Source: Rhipicephalus microplus
Taxonomy: Eukaryota; Arthropoda; Arachnida; Ixodida; Ixodidae
Direction: 5' to 3'
Assembly: GCF_043290135.1 (NCBI RefSeq)
Contig: NW_027464787.1
Location: 1-64,000, forward strand
DNA length: 64,000 bases
The stretch's first letter is position 1. The number at the start of each line of letters is the position of its first letter. Shown one piece after another: positions 13,601 through 25,230 of this stretch. A model generated the notes under the pieces. It was given only the letters and a program-made list of their open reading frames with translations, did not search any database and was not told where the DNA came from. Made by a program: the position numbers and the translations under genes.

Positions 13601-16600
13601 GTTTCTAGTTGAAGAGTTTTTAGTTGTGGAGTGTCTAGTTTTGGAGTTTCTAGTCGTGGAGTTTCTAGTTGTGGAGTCTCTAGCTGTGTAGTTTCTAGCT
13701 GCGTAGTTTCTAGTTGCGGAGTTTCTAGTTGTGTAGTTTCTAGTTGCGGAATCTCTAGCTGTGGATTTTCTAGTTGCGTAACTTAAGGTTGTGAGGTTTC
13801 AAGTTGTGGAGTTTGTAGTTGTGGAGTTTCTAGTTGTGGAGTCTCTAGTTGTGTAGTTTCTAGCTGCAGAGTTTCTAGTTGTGGAGTTTCCAGTTGTGGA
13901 GTTTCTGGTTGTGGACTTTCTAGACATGAAATTTCTTGTAGCCGAGTGTCTATTTGTAGAGTTTTAGTTGTGGAGTTTCTAGTTGTGGAGTCTCTAGTTG
14001 CAGAGTTTCTAGTTGTGGAGATTCTAGTTGGGGAGTTTCAAGTTGTGGAGTCTCTAGTTGTGGAGTTTCTAGTTGCGGAGTATCTAGTCCTCGAGTTTCA
14101 CAATGTGGAGTTTCTAGTTGTGGAATTGCAGTCTCTGGTTGTGGATTTTCTAGTTGTGGAGTTTCGAGTTTTGTAGTCTCTAGTTGTGGAGTTTCTGGTT
14201 GTGGAGTTTCCAGTTGTGGAGTATCTAGTTGTGGAGTTTCCAGTTGTGAAGTATCTAGTTGTGGAGTTTCCAGTTGTGGAGTATCTAGTTGTGGAGTTTC
14301 AAGTTGCGGAGTTTCTATTTGTGGAGTTTCTAGCTGCGGAGTTTCTAGTTGCAGAGTCTCTGGTTGTGGAGTTTCTAGTTGCGGAATCTCTAGTTGTGGA
14401 GTTTCTAGTTGTGGAGTTTCTAGTTGTGGAGTTTCTGGTTGTGGACTTTCTAGACATGAAATTTCTTGTAGCCGAGTCTGTATTTGTAGAGTTTGTAGTT
14501 GTGGAGTTTCTAGCTGTGGAGTCTCTAGTTGCAGAGCTTCTAGTTGTAGAGTTTCTAGTTCTGGAGTTTCAAGTTGCGGAGTTTCTAGTTGCGGAGTTTC
14601 TAGTTGTGGAGTATCTGGTTGTGGAGGTTCTAGCTGCAGAGTTTCTAGTTGCAGAGTTTCTAGTTGTGGAGTTTCTAGTTGTGAAGTTTCAAGTTGTGGA
14701 GTTTCTAGTGTCGGCGTCTCAAGTTGTGGAGTATCTAGTTGCGGAGTGTCTGTTTGTGGTGTTTCTAGCTGTGGAATTTATTGTTGCGGAGTTTCTAGTT
14801 GCCGAGTTTCCAGTTGTGTAGTTTCTAGTAGAGTTTCGAGTTTTGAAGTTTCTAGTTGTTGAGTTTCTAGTTTGAAGTCTCTAGTTGTAGATTCTCTAGT
14901 TGTGGAGTCTCTAGTTTAGGAGTTTCTAGTTGAAGAGTTTTTAGTTGTGGAGTGTCTAGTTGTGGAGTTTCCAGTTGTGGAGTTTCTAGTTGTGGAGTTT
15001 CGAGTTTTGGAGTTTCTAGTTGTGGAGTTTTGAGTTGTGCAGTTTCTAGTTGTAGAATTTCTAGTTGCGGAATCTCTATCTGTGGATTTTCTAGTTGCGT
15101 AACTTAAGGTTGTGAGGTTTCAAGTTGTGTAGTTTCTAGTTGTGGAGTTTCTAGTTGTGGAGTTGCGAAGTCTCTAGTTGTGGAGTTTTTAGTTGCGGAG
15201 TCTCTAGTTGTGGAGTTTCAAGTTGTGGCGTCTAGTTGTAGAGTTTCTAGTTGTGGAGTTTCCAGTTGTGGAGTATCTAGTTGTGGAGTTTCCAGTTGTG
15301 AAGTTTCAATTTGCGGAGTCTCAAGTTGTGGAGTTTCCAGTTTTGCAGTTTTTAGTTGTGGAGTTTCTAGATATGGAATTTCTAGTTAACGAGTCTGTAT
15401 TTGTGGAGTTTCCAGTTGTGAAGTATCTAGTTGTGGAGTTTCCAGTTGTGGAGTATCTAGTTGTGGAGTTTCAAGTTGCGGAGTTTCTATTTGTGGAGTT
15501 TCTAGCGGCGGAGTTTCTAGTTGCAGAGTCTCTGGTTGTGGAGTTTCTAGTTGCGGAATCTCTAGTTGTGGAGTTTCTAGTTGTGGAGTTTCTAGTTGTG
15601 GAGTTTCCAGTTGTGGAGTTTCTGGTTGTGGACTTTCTAGACATGAAATTTCTTGTAGCCGAGTCTCTATTTGTAGAATTTTTAGTCGTGGAGTTTCTAG
15701 TTGTGGAGTTTCTGGTTGTGGAGTTTCTAGTTTTGGAGTCTCTAGTTTAGGAGTTTCTAGTTGAAGAGTTTTTAGTTGTGGAGTGTCTAGTTGTGGAGTT
15801 TTCAGTTGTGGAGTTTCGAGTTGTGGAGTTTCGAGTTTTGGAGTTTCTAGTTGTGGAGTTTTGAGTTGTGGAGTTTCTAGTTGTGTAGTTTCTAGTTACA
15901 GAGTCTCTAGCTGTGGATTTTCTAGTTGCGTAACTTAAGGTTGTGAGGTTTCAAGTTGTGGAGTTTCTAGTTGTGGATTTTCTAGTTGTGGAGTATCTAG
16001 TTGTGGATTTTTCAGTTGTGGAGTTTCTAGTTGTGGAGTTGCGGAGTCTCTAGTTGTGAAGTTTCTAGTTGCAGAGTCTGTAGTTGTGGAGTTTCCAGTT
16101 TTGCAGTCTCTAGATGTGGAGGTTCTAGTTGTCGAGTATCTAGTTGTGGAGTATCTAGTAGTGGAGTTTCGAGTTGTGCAGTTTCTTGTTGATGAGCTTC
16201 TATTTGCGGAGTTCCTAGTTGTAGTTTCTAGTTGCGGAGTTTCTAGTTGTGGAGTTTCAAGTTGCGGAGTCTCATGCTGTGGAGTTTCTACTTGTTGAGT
16301 TTTTAGTTGTGGAGTTTCTAGTTGTTGAGTTTCTAGTTTGAAGTCTCTAGTTGTAGATTCTCTAGTTGTGGAGTCTCTAGTTTAGGAGTTTCTAGTTGAA
16401 GAGTTTTTAGTTGTGGAGTGTCTAGTTGAGGAGTTTCCAGTAGTGGAGTTTCGAGTTGTGGAGTTTCGAGTTTTGGAGTTTCTAGTTGTGGAGTTTTGAG
16501 TTGTGGAGTTTCTAGTTGTGTAGTTTCTAGTTGCGGAATCTCTAGCTGTGGATTTTCTAGTTGCGTAACTTAAGGTTGTGAGGTTTCAAGTTGTGGAGTT

Positions 16601-17042
16601 TCTAGTTGTGGAGTTTCTAGTTGTGGAGTCTCTAGTTGTGTAGTTTCTAGCTGCGGAGTTTCTAGTTGTGGAGTTTCCAGTTGTGGAGTTTCTGGTTGTG
16701 GACTTTCTAGACCTCAAATTTCTTGTAGCCGAGTCTCTATTTGTAGAGTTTGTAGTTGTGGAGTTTCTAGTTGTGGAGTCTCTAGTTGCAGAGTTTCTAG
16801 TCGTGGAGTTTCTAGTTGTGGAGTCTCTAGTTGTGTAGTTTCTAGCTGCGGAGTTTTTAGTTGCGGAGTTTCTAGTTGCAGAGTCTCTGGTTGTGGAGTT
16901 TCTAGTTGCGGAGTTTCTAGTTGTGGAGTCTCTAGTTGCGGAGTCTCTAGTTGTGAAGTTTCTAGTTGTGGAGTTTCTAGTTGTGGAGTTTCTGGTTGTG
17001 GAGTTTCTAGTTGTGGAGTGTCTAGTTGTGGAGTTTCCAGTT
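10615..17042 (+). repeat. 6,428-bp tandem duplication, copy 2
   Basis: Second copy of 4187-10614, in direct orientation with no spacer. Its last kilobase (from 16012) also forms the start of the 1,952-bp tandem duplication, so two separate duplication events overlap here. The lack of any difference that I could find from copy 1 implies a very recent event or a duplicated stretch in the assembly. Confidence 0.88.
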
Positions 17043-17963
17043 GTGGAGTTTCTAGTTGTGGAGTTTCCAGTTGTGGAGTTTCCAGTTGTGGAGTTTTTAG
17101 TTGTGGAAATTCTATTTGTGGAGTTTCAAGTTGTGGAGTCTCTAGTTGTGGAGTTTCTAGTTGCGGAGTATCTAGTTGTGGAGTTTGCAGTTATGGAGTT
17201 TCTAGTTGTGGAATTGCAGAGTCTCTGGTTGTGGATTTTATAGTTGTGGAGTTTCTAGTTGTGGAGTCTCTAGTTGCGGAGTCTCTAGTTGTGAAGTTTC
17301 TAGTTGTGGAGTTTCTATGTGTCGAGTTTCTGGTTGTGGAGTTTCTAGTTGTGGAGTTTCTAGTTGTGGAGTTTCCAGTTGTGGAGTATCTAGTTGTGGG
17401 GTTTCCAGTTGTGAAGTATCTAGTTGTAAAGTTTCCAGTTGTGGAGTGCCTAGTTGTGGAGTTTTAATTTGTGGAGTTTCTAGTTGCGGAGTTTTCAATA
17501 GCGGAGTTTCTAGGTGTGAAGTTTCAAGTTGCGGAGTCTCAAGTTGTGGAGTTTGTAGTTGTGGAGTTTGTAGTTGTGGAGTTTCCAGTTGGTGAGTCTC
17601 TAGTTGCGGAGTTTCTAGTTGTGGAGTTTCTTGTTGTGGAGTTTCTGGTTGCGGAGTTTTTAGTTGTGGAGTTTCTAGGTGTGGAGTCTCTAGTTGCGGA
17701 GTTTCTAGTTGTTAAGTTTCTAGTTGTGGAGTTTCTAGTTTTGGAGTTTCTAGTTGTGAAGATTCTAGTTGTAGAGTCTCCTATTGCGGAGTTTCTAGTT
17801 GCGGAGTTTCTAGTTGTGGAGTTTCCAGTTGTGAAGTTTCTAGTTGTGGAGTCTTAAGTTGTGGAGTTTAAACTTGTGGAGTTTCAAGTTGTTGAGTCTA
17901 TAGTTGTGGAGTTTCTAGTTGTGGATTTTCTAGTTGTGGAGTATCTAGTTGTGGATTTTTCAG
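16012..17963 (+). repeat. 1,952-bp tandem duplication, copy 1
   Basis: It repeats directly at 17964-19915. The junction shows as TTTTTCAGTCAGTTG around 17955-17969, where CAGT is doubled and the monomer phase is broken; the normal paralogue at 16009-16020 reads TTTTTCAGTTGTGG with a single CAGT. The copies differ by at least two substitutions (GTTTTGGAG/GTTTTGTAG near 16475/18427 and GTTGTGGAG/GTTTTGGAG near 16590/18542), unlike the 6,428-bp pair. Confidence 0.85.
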
Positions 17964-19915
17964 TCAGTTGTGGAGTTTCTAGTTGTGGAGTTGCGGAGTC
18001 TCTAGTTGTGAAGTTTCTAGTTGCAGAGTCTGTAGTTGTGGAGTTTCCAGTTTTGCAGTCTCTAGATGTGGAGGTTCTAGTTGTCGAGTATCTAGTTGTG
18101 GAGTATCTAGTAGTGGAGTTTCGAGTTGTGCAGTTTCTTGTTGATGAGCTTCTATTTGCGGAGTTCCTAGTTGTAGTTTCTAGTTGCGGAGTTTCTAGTT
18201 GTGGAGTTTCAAGTTGCGGAGTCTCATGCTGTGGAGTTTCTACTTGTTGAGTTTTTAGTTGTGGAGTTTCTAGTTGTTGAGTTTCTAGTTTGAAGTCTCT
18301 AGTTGTAGATTCTCTAGTTGTGGAGTCTCTAGTTTAGGAGTTTCTAGTTGAAGAGTTTTTAGTTGTGGAGTGTCTAGTTGAGGAGTTTCCAGTAGTGGAG
18401 TTTCGAGTTGTGGAGTTTCGAGTTTTGTAGTTTCTAGTTGTGGAGTTTTGAGTTGTGGAGTTTCTAGTTGTGTAGTTTCTAGTTGCGGAATCTCTAGCTG
18501 TGGATTTTCTAGTTGCGTAACTTAAGGTTGTGAGGTTTCAAGTTTTGGAGTTTCTAGTTGTGGAGTTTCTAGTTGTGGAGTCTCTAGTTGTGTAGTTTCT
18601 AGCTGCGGAGTTTCTAGTTGTGGAGTTTCCAGTTGTGGAGTTTCTGGTTGTGGACTTTCTAGACCTCAAATTTCTTGTAGCCGAGTCTCTATTTGTAGAG
18701 TTTGTAGTTGTGGAGTTTCTAGTTGTGGAGTCTCTAGTTGCAGAGTTTCTAGTCGTGGAGTTTCTAGTTGTGGAGTCTCTAGTTGTGTAGTTTCTAGCTG
18801 CGGAGTTTTTAGTTGCGGAGTTTCTAGTTGCAGAGTCTCTGGTTGTGGAGTTTCTAGTTGCGGAGTTTCTAGTTGTGGAGTCTCTAGTTGCGGAGTCTCT
18901 AGTTGTGAAGTTTCTAGTTGTGGAGTTTCTAGTTGTGGAGTTTCTGGTTGTGGAGTTTCTAGTTGTGGAGTGTCTAGTTGTGGAGTTTCCAGTTGTGGAG
19001 TTTCTAGTTGTGGAGTTTCCAGTTGTGGAGTTTCCAGTTGTGGAGTTTTTAGTTGTGGAAATTCTATTTGTGGAGTTTCAAGTTGTGGAGTCTCTAGTTG
19101 TGGAGTTTCTAGTTGCGGAGTATCTAGTTGTGGAGTTTGCAGTTATGGAGTTTCTAGTTGTGGAATTGCAGAGTCTCTGGTTGTGGATTTTATAGTTGTG
19201 GAGTTTCTAGTTGTGGAGTCTCTAGTTGCGGAGTCTCTAGTTGTGAAGTTTCTAGTTGTGGAGTTTCTATGTGTCGAGTTTCTGGTTGTGGAGTTTCTAG
19301 TTGTGGAGTTTCTAGTTGTGGAGTTTCCAGTTGTGGAGTATCTAGTTGTGGGGTTTCCAGTTGTGAAGTATCTAGTTGTAAAGTTTCCAGTTGTGGAGTG
19401 CCTAGTTGTGGAGTTTTAATTTGTGGAGTTTCTAGTTGCGGAGTTTTCAATAGCGGAGTTTCTAGGTGTGAAGTTTCAAGTTGCGGAGTCTCAAGTTGTG
19501 GAGTTTGTAGTTGTGGAGTTTGTAGTTGTGGAGTTTCCAGTTGGTGAGTCTCTAGTTGCGGAGTTTCTAGTTGTGGAGTTTCTTGTTGTGGAGTTTCTGG
19601 TTGCGGAGTTTTTAGTTGTGGAGTTTCTAGGTGTGGAGTCTCTAGTTGCGGAGTTTCTAGTTGTTAAGTTTCTAGTTGTGGAGTTTCTAGTTTTGGAGTT
19701 TCTAGTTGTGAAGATTCTAGTTGTAGAGTCTCCTATTGCGGAGTTTCTAGTTGCGGAGTTTCTAGTTGTGGAGTTTCCAGTTGTGAAGTTTCTAGTTGTG
19801 GAGTCTTAAGTTGTGGAGTTTAAACTTGTGGAGTTTCAAGTTGTTGAGTCTATAGTTGTGGAGTTTCTAGTTGTGGATTTTCTAGTTGTGGAGTATCTAG
19901 TTGTGGATTTTTCAG
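17964..19915 (+). repeat. 1,952-bp tandem duplication, copy 2
   Basis: Direct repeat of 16012-17963 starting at the doubled CAGT. After 19915 the array continues with a related but clearly diverged version of the same segment (for example GGAGCGTCCAG near 19990), so this copy ends in an ancestral flank. It contains a landmark monomer at 18515. Confidence 0.85.
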
Positions 19916-21399
19916 TTGTGGAGTTTCTAGTTGTGGAGTTGCGGAGTCTCTAGTTGTGAAGTTTCTAGTTGCAGAGTCTGTAGTTGTGGAGCGTCCAGTT
20001 GTGGAGTCTCTAGATGTGGAGTTTCTAGTTGTCGAGTATCCAGTTGTGGAGTATCTAGTAGTGGAGTTTCGAGTTGTGGAGTTTCTTGTTGTGGAGCTTC
20101 TATTTGCGGAGTTCCTAATTGTAGAGTTTCTAGTTGCGGAGTTTCTAGTTGTGGAGTTTCAAGTTGCGGAGTCTCAAGCTGTGGAGTTTCTACTTGTTGA
20201 GTTTTTAGTTGTGGAGTTTCTAGTTGTTGAGTTTCTAGTTTGAAGTCTCTAGTTGTAGATTCTCTAGTTGTGGAGTTTCTAGTTTAGGAGTTTCTAGTTG
20301 AAGAGTTTTTAGTTGTGGAGTGTCTAGTTGTGGAGTTTCCAGTAGTGGAGTTTCGAGTTGTGGAGTTTCGAGTTTTGGAGGTTCTAGTTGTGGAGTTTTT
20401 AGTTGTGGAGTTTCTAGTTGTGTAGTTTCTAGTTGCGGAATCTCTAGCTGTGGATTTTCTAGTTGCATACCTTAAGGTTGTGAGGTTTCAAGTTGTGGAG
20501 TTTCTAGTTGTGGAGTTTCTAGTTGTGGAGTCTCTAGTTGTGTAGTTTCTAGCTGCGGAGTTTCTAGTTGTGGAGTTTCCAGTTGTGGAGTTTCTGGTTG
20601 TGGACTTTCTAGACATCAAATTTCTTGTAGCCGAGTCTCTATTTGTAGAGTTTGTAGTTGTGGAGTTTCTAGTTGTGGAGTCTCTAGTTGCAGAGTTTCT
20701 AGTTGTGGAGTTTCTAGTTGTGGAGTTTCAAGTTGTGTAGTCTCTAGTTGTGGAGTTTCTAGTTGCGGAGTATCTAGTTGTGGAGTTTCCAGTTGTGGAG
20801 TTTCTAGTTGTAGAATTGCAGAGTCTCTGGTTGTGGATTTTCTAGTTGTGGAGTTTCTAGTTGTGGAGTTTCGAGTTTTGGAGTCTCTAGTTGTGGAGTT
20901 TCTGGTTGTGGAGTTTCCAGTTGTGGAGTATCTAGTTGTGGAGTTTCCAGTTGTGAAGTATCTAGTTGTGGAGTTTCCAGTTGTGGAGTATCTAGTTGTG
21001 GAGTTTCAAGTTGCGGAGTTTCATTTGTGGAGTTTCTAGCTGCGGAGTTTCTAGTTGCAGAGTCTCTGGTTGTGGAGTTTCTAGTTGCGGAATCTCTAGT
21101 TGTGGAGTTTCTAGTTGTGGAGTTTCTAGTTGTGGAGTTTCCAGTTGTGGAGTTTCTGGTTGTGGACTTTCTAGACATGAAATTTCTTGTAGCCGAGTCT
21201 CTATTTGTAGAGTTTGTAGTTGTGGAGTTTCTAGCTGAAGAGTCTCTAGTTGCAGAGTTTCTAGTTGTGGAGTTTTTAGTTGTGAAGTTTCAAGTTGTGG
21301 AGTCTGTAGTTGTGGAGTTTCTAGTTGCGGAGTATCTAGTTGTAGAGTTTCCAGTTGTGGAGTTTCTAGTTGTGGAATTGCAGAGTCTCTGGTTGTGGA

Positions 21400-21757
21400 G
21401 TTTCCAGTTGTGAAGTATCAAGTTGTGGAGTTTCAAGTTGCGGAGTTTCTAGTTGCGGAGTTTCTAGTTGTGGAGTTTTAATAGCGGAGTTTCTAGTTGT
21501 GGAGTTTCAAGTTGCGGAGTCTCAAGTTTTGGAGTTTCCAGTTGTGGAGTTTCAAGTTGTGAAGTATCTAGTTGTGGAGTTTCCAGTTGTGGAGTATCAA
21601 GTTGTGGAGTTTCAAGTTGCGGAGTTTCTAGTTGCGGAGTTTCTAGTTGTGGAGTTTTAATAGCGGAGTTTCTAGTTGCGGAGTTTCAAGTTGCGGAGTC
21701 TCAAGTTTTGGAGTTTCATGTTGTGGAGTTTCTAGTTGTGAAGTTTCTAGTTGTGGA
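21400..21757 (+). repeat. 179-bp local duplication with GTTTTAATAGCGG markers
   Basis: An irregular monomer GTTTTAATAGCGG occurs at about 21475 and again 179 bp later at about 21654, with matching flanks (SSFGV-type monomers downstream and AGTATCAAG upstream). 179 is one base short of 12 monomers, so the duplication shifts the reading phase. Related single copies occur near 23690, 37888, 51298, 55073 and 59248. Edges are approximate. Confidence 0.7.
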
Positions 21758-21932
21758 GTTTCTAGTTGTGGGGTCTCTAGTTGTGGAGTTTTGAGTTGTG
21801 GAGTTTCGAGTTGTGGAGTTTCTAGTTGTGCAGGTTCTAGCTGCGGAGTTTCTAGTTGCAGAGTCTCTAGTTTTGGAGTTTCTAGTTGCGAATTCTCTAG
21901 TTGAGGAGTCTCTAGTTGTAGAGTTTCTAGTT

Positions 21933-22239
21933 TATTTATTTATTTATTAGAATACCCTCAGGGCCCGTAGGGCATTACAGAGGGGGTGGGTACAACATAT
22001 ATAACACACAAGAAAAAAAGACAAAATAAAGAAACAAGTATCAGATGCGCAAATCAGGAAGGCAACATAAGTCAACTAAAAATGTATAAGAATTCAAGCA
22101 CATACAAGACAAAGATAGATAGTGGAAACTGCGTATAGTTACAAGCATTGCTGAGAAATTGCAGTCTTGAATAACAAAGGGTCTGTTATTGATACAACGG
22201 AAGAGGGAAGGTGGTTCCAATCGGCGGCTGTTTTCGGTA
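21933..22239 (-). mobile_element. 5'-truncated non-LTR retrotransposon (LINE) 3' end
   Basis: About 307 bp of unique sequence interrupts the array. On the minus strand it reads: the last codons of a reverse-transcriptase ORF, a stop, about 205 bp of 3' untranslated sequence, and a short (TAAA)n tail, seen on the plus strand as TTTATTTATTTATTTATT from 21931. This is the usual form of a non-LTR insertion that was cut short at its 5' end during target-primed reverse transcription. The array resumes at AGTTGTGGAG. A possible 4-bp target duplication, AGTT, lies at 21929-21932 and 22240-22243, but so short a match could arise by chance in this array. The clade (CR1/L2, RTE or another) cannot be assigned from the tail alone. 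The segment resembles a repeat I associate with ticks. Confidence 0.85.
22139..22237 (-). pseudogene. C-terminal fragment of LINE ORF2 (32 codons plus stop)
   Basis: The frame read from 22237 down to the TAA at 22141-22139 begins PKTAADWNHLPSSVV and continues through a DPLLFKTAIS segment. DWN-x-LP-x2-VV near the C-terminus followed by a hydrophobic F-K segment is the typical tail of the reverse-transcriptase ORF in several non-LTR clades, and the stop lies where it would be expected before the 3' UTR. Nothing of the endonuclease or RT core is present, so the fragment is inactive. It is too short to be found by ordinary ORF-length filters. Confidence 0.8.
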
Positions 22240-25230
22240 AGTTGTGGAGTTTCTAGTTGTGAAGTTTCAGGTTGTGGAGTTTCTAGTTGCGGCGTCTCAA
22301 GTTGTGGAGTTTCTAGTTGCGGAGTGTCTAGTTGTGGTGTTTCTAGCTGTGGAATTTCTTGTTGCGGAGTTTCTAGTTGCGGAGTTCCATAGTTGCAGAG
22401 TCTCTAGTTGCGGAGTTTCTAGTTGTAGAGTGTCTAGTTGTGGAGTTTCCAGTTGTGTAGTTTCTAGTAGAGTTTCGAGTTTTGAAGTTTCTAGTTGTTG
22501 AGTTTCTAGTTTGAAGTCTCTACTTAAAGATTCTCTAGTTGTGGAGTCTCTAGTTTAGGAGTTTCTAGTTGAAGAGTTTTTAGTTGTGGAGTGTCTAGTT
22601 GTGAAGTTTCCAGTTGTGGAGTTTCTAGTTGTAGAGTTTCTAGTTGCGGAATCTCTATCTGTGGATTTTCTAGTTGCGTAACTTAAGGTTGTGAGGTTTC
22701 AAGTTGTGTAGTTTCTAGTTGTGGAGTCTCTAGTTGTGTAGTTTCTAGCTGCAGAGTTTCTAGTTGCGGAGTTTCTAGTTGCAGAGTTTCTGGTTGTGGA
22801 GTTTCTAGTTGCGGAGTCTCTAGTTGTGGAGTTTCTAGTTGTGGAGTTTCTAGTTGTGGAGTTTCCAGTTGTGGAGTTTTTAGTTGTGGAGTTTCTAGTT
22901 GTGAAGTTTCTGGTTGTGGAGTTTCTAATTGTGGAGTTTCCAGTTGTGGAGTTTTGAGTTGTGGAGTTTCTAGTTGTGGAGTCTCAAGTTGTGGAGTTTA
23001 AAGTTGTGGAGTTTCAAGTTGTGGAGTCTCTAGTTGTGGAGTTTCCAGTTGCGGAGTATCTAGTTGTGGAGTTTCCAGTTGTGGAGTTTCTAGTTGTGGA
23101 GTTGCGGAGTCTCTAGTTGTGGAGTTTCTAGTTGCGGAGTCTCTAGTTGTGGAGTTTCAAATTGTTGAGTTTCTAGTTGAGAAGTCTCTAGTTTTACAGT
23201 TTTTAGTTGTGGAGTTTCCAGATATGGAATTTCTAGTTGCTGAGTCTGTATTTGTGGAGTTTGTAGTTGTGGAGTTTCTAGTTGTGGAGTTTTTAGTTGT
23301 GGAGTTTCTAGTTTGAAGTCTCTAGTTATAGATTCTCTAGTTGTGGAGTCTCTAGTTTAGGAGTTTCTAGTTGAGGAGTTTTAAGTTGTGGAGTGTCTAG
23401 TTGTGGAGTTTTCAGTTGTGGAGTCTCTAGTTGTGGAGTTTCTAGTTGCGGAGTATCTAGTTGTAGAAATTCCAGTTGTGGAGTTTCTAGTTGTGGAGTT
23501 TAGAGTTTTGGAGTCTCTAGTTGTGGAGTTTCTGGTTGTGGAGTTTCCAGTTGTGAAGTATCTAGTTGTGGAGTTTCCAGTTGTGAAGTATCTAGTTGTG
23601 GAGTTTCCAGTTGTGGAGTATCAAGTTGTGGAGTTTCAAGTTGCGGAGTTTCTAGTTGCGGAGTTTCTAGTTGTGGAGTTTTAATAGCGGAGTTTCTAGT
23701 TGTGGAGTTTCAAGTTGCGGAGTCTCAAGTTTTGGAGTTTCCAGTTGTGGTGTTTCTAGTTGTGAAGTTTCTAGTTGTGGAGTTTCTAGTTGTGGGATCT
23801 CTAGTTGTGGAGTTTCAAGTTGTGGAGTTTTGAGTTGTGGAGTTTCGAGTTGTGGAGTTTCGAGTTGTGGAGTTTCTAGTTGTGGAGTTTCTAGTTGTGC
23901 AGGTTCTAGCTGCGGAGTTTCTAGTTGCAGAGTCTCTAGTTTTGGAGTTTCTAGTTGCGAATTCTCTAGTTGAGGAGTCTCTAGTTGTAGAGTTTCTAGT
24001 TGCGGAGTGTCTAGTTGTGGTGTTTCTAGCTGTGGAATTTCTTGTTGCGGAGTTTCTAGTTGCGGAGTTCCATAGTTGCAGAGTCTCTAGTTGCGGAGTT
24101 TCTAGTTGTAGAGTGTCTAGTTGTGGAGTTTCCAGTTGTGAAGTTTCTAGTAGAGTTTCGAGTTTTGAAGTTTCTAGTTGTTGAGTTTCTAGTTTGAAGT
24201 CTCTACTTGTAAATTCTCTAGTTGTGTAGTCTCTAGTATAGGAGTTTCTAGTTGAAGAGTTTTTAGTTGTGGAGTGTCTAGTTGTGGAGTTTCCAGTTGT
24301 GGAGTTTCTAGTTGTGGAGTTTCGAGTTTTGGAGTTTCTAGTTGGGGAGTTTTGAGTTGTGGAGTTTCTAGTTGTAGAGTTTCTAGTTGCGGAATCTCTA
24401 TCTGTGGATTTTCTAGTTGCGTAACTTAAGGTTGTGAGGTTTCAAGTTGTGTAGTTTCTAGTTGTGGAGTCTCTAGTTGTGTAGTTTCTAGCTGCGGAGT
24501 TTCTAGTTGCGGAGTTTCTTGTTGCGGAGTTTCTGGTTGTGGAGTTTCTAGTTGCGGAGTCTCTAGTTGTGGAGTTTCAAGTTGTGGAGTTTCTAGCTGT
24601 GGAGTTTCCAGTTGTGGAGTTTTTAGTTGTGGAGTTTCTAGTTGTGGAGTTTCTGGTTGTGGAGTTTCTAATTGTGGAGTTTCCAGTAGTGGAGTTTTGA
24701 GTTGTGGAGTTTCTAGTTGTTGAGTTTCTAGTTGAGAAGTCTCTAGTTTTGCAGTTTTTAGTTGTGGAGTTTCCAGATATGGAATTTCTAGTTGCCGAGT
24801 CTGTATTTGTGGAGTTTGTAGTTGTGGAGTTTCTAGTTGTGGAGTTTCTAGTTGGTGAGTCTCTAGTTGCGGAGTTTTTAGTTGTGGAGTTTCTAGTTGT
24901 GGAGTTTCTGGTTTTGGAGTTTCTAGTTGTGGAGTTTCTAGTGGTGGAGTCTCTAGTTGCGGAGTTTCTAGTTGTGAAGTTTCTAGTTGTGGAGTTTCTA
25001 GTTTTGGAGTTTCTAGTTGTGGAGTTTCTAGTTGTGGAGTTGCGGAGTCTCTAGTTGTGAAGTTTCTAGTTGCAGAGTCTCTAGTTGTGGAGTTTCCAGT
25101 TGTGGAGTCTCTAGATGTGGAGTTTCAAGTTGTCGAGTATCCAGTTGTGGAGTATCTAGTAGTGGAGTTTCGAGTTGTGGAGTTTCTAGTTGTGGAGTTT
25201 CTAGTTGCGGAGTTCCTAGTTGTAGAGTTT

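Larger units (their letters stand above)
1..21932 (+). repeat. 15-bp minisatellite array, left block
   Basis: Tandem monomers of consensus TCTAGTTGTGGAGTT fill the block, which is open at the left edge of the window. Common substitutions are TGTGG/TGCGG, TCTAG/TCCAG/TCAAG/TCGAG, GAGTTT/GAGTCT and GTGGAG/GTGAAG. The plus strand is strongly G+T rich (12 of 15 consensus bases) and most monomers carry CTAG. Four of six frames lack a stop in the consensus, while the other two meet TAG once per monomer. Most long frames inside start at GTG or TTG and repeat five residues, so none is annotated as a gene. Monomer variants recur in the same order every 0.6-2.2 kb, showing higher-order repeat structure. 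No other gene, RNA or mobile element was seen in this block. Confidence 0.98.

Noticed and set aside
20804..21178. Minus-strand frame of NSTTR/TPQLE repeats starting at a true ATG (124 codons)
   Set aside because: The ATG arises from a variant monomer (TCTAGACAT on the plus strand) that recurs widely. The translation is the reverse reading of the same satellite and switches repeat type at an irregular monomer.
21957..21985. tRNA-derived SINE head in the 307-bp insertion
   Set aside because: No A and B box pair was seen. The minus strand instead encodes the C-terminal residues of a LINE ORF, and the segment is explained as LINE 3' UTR and tail.
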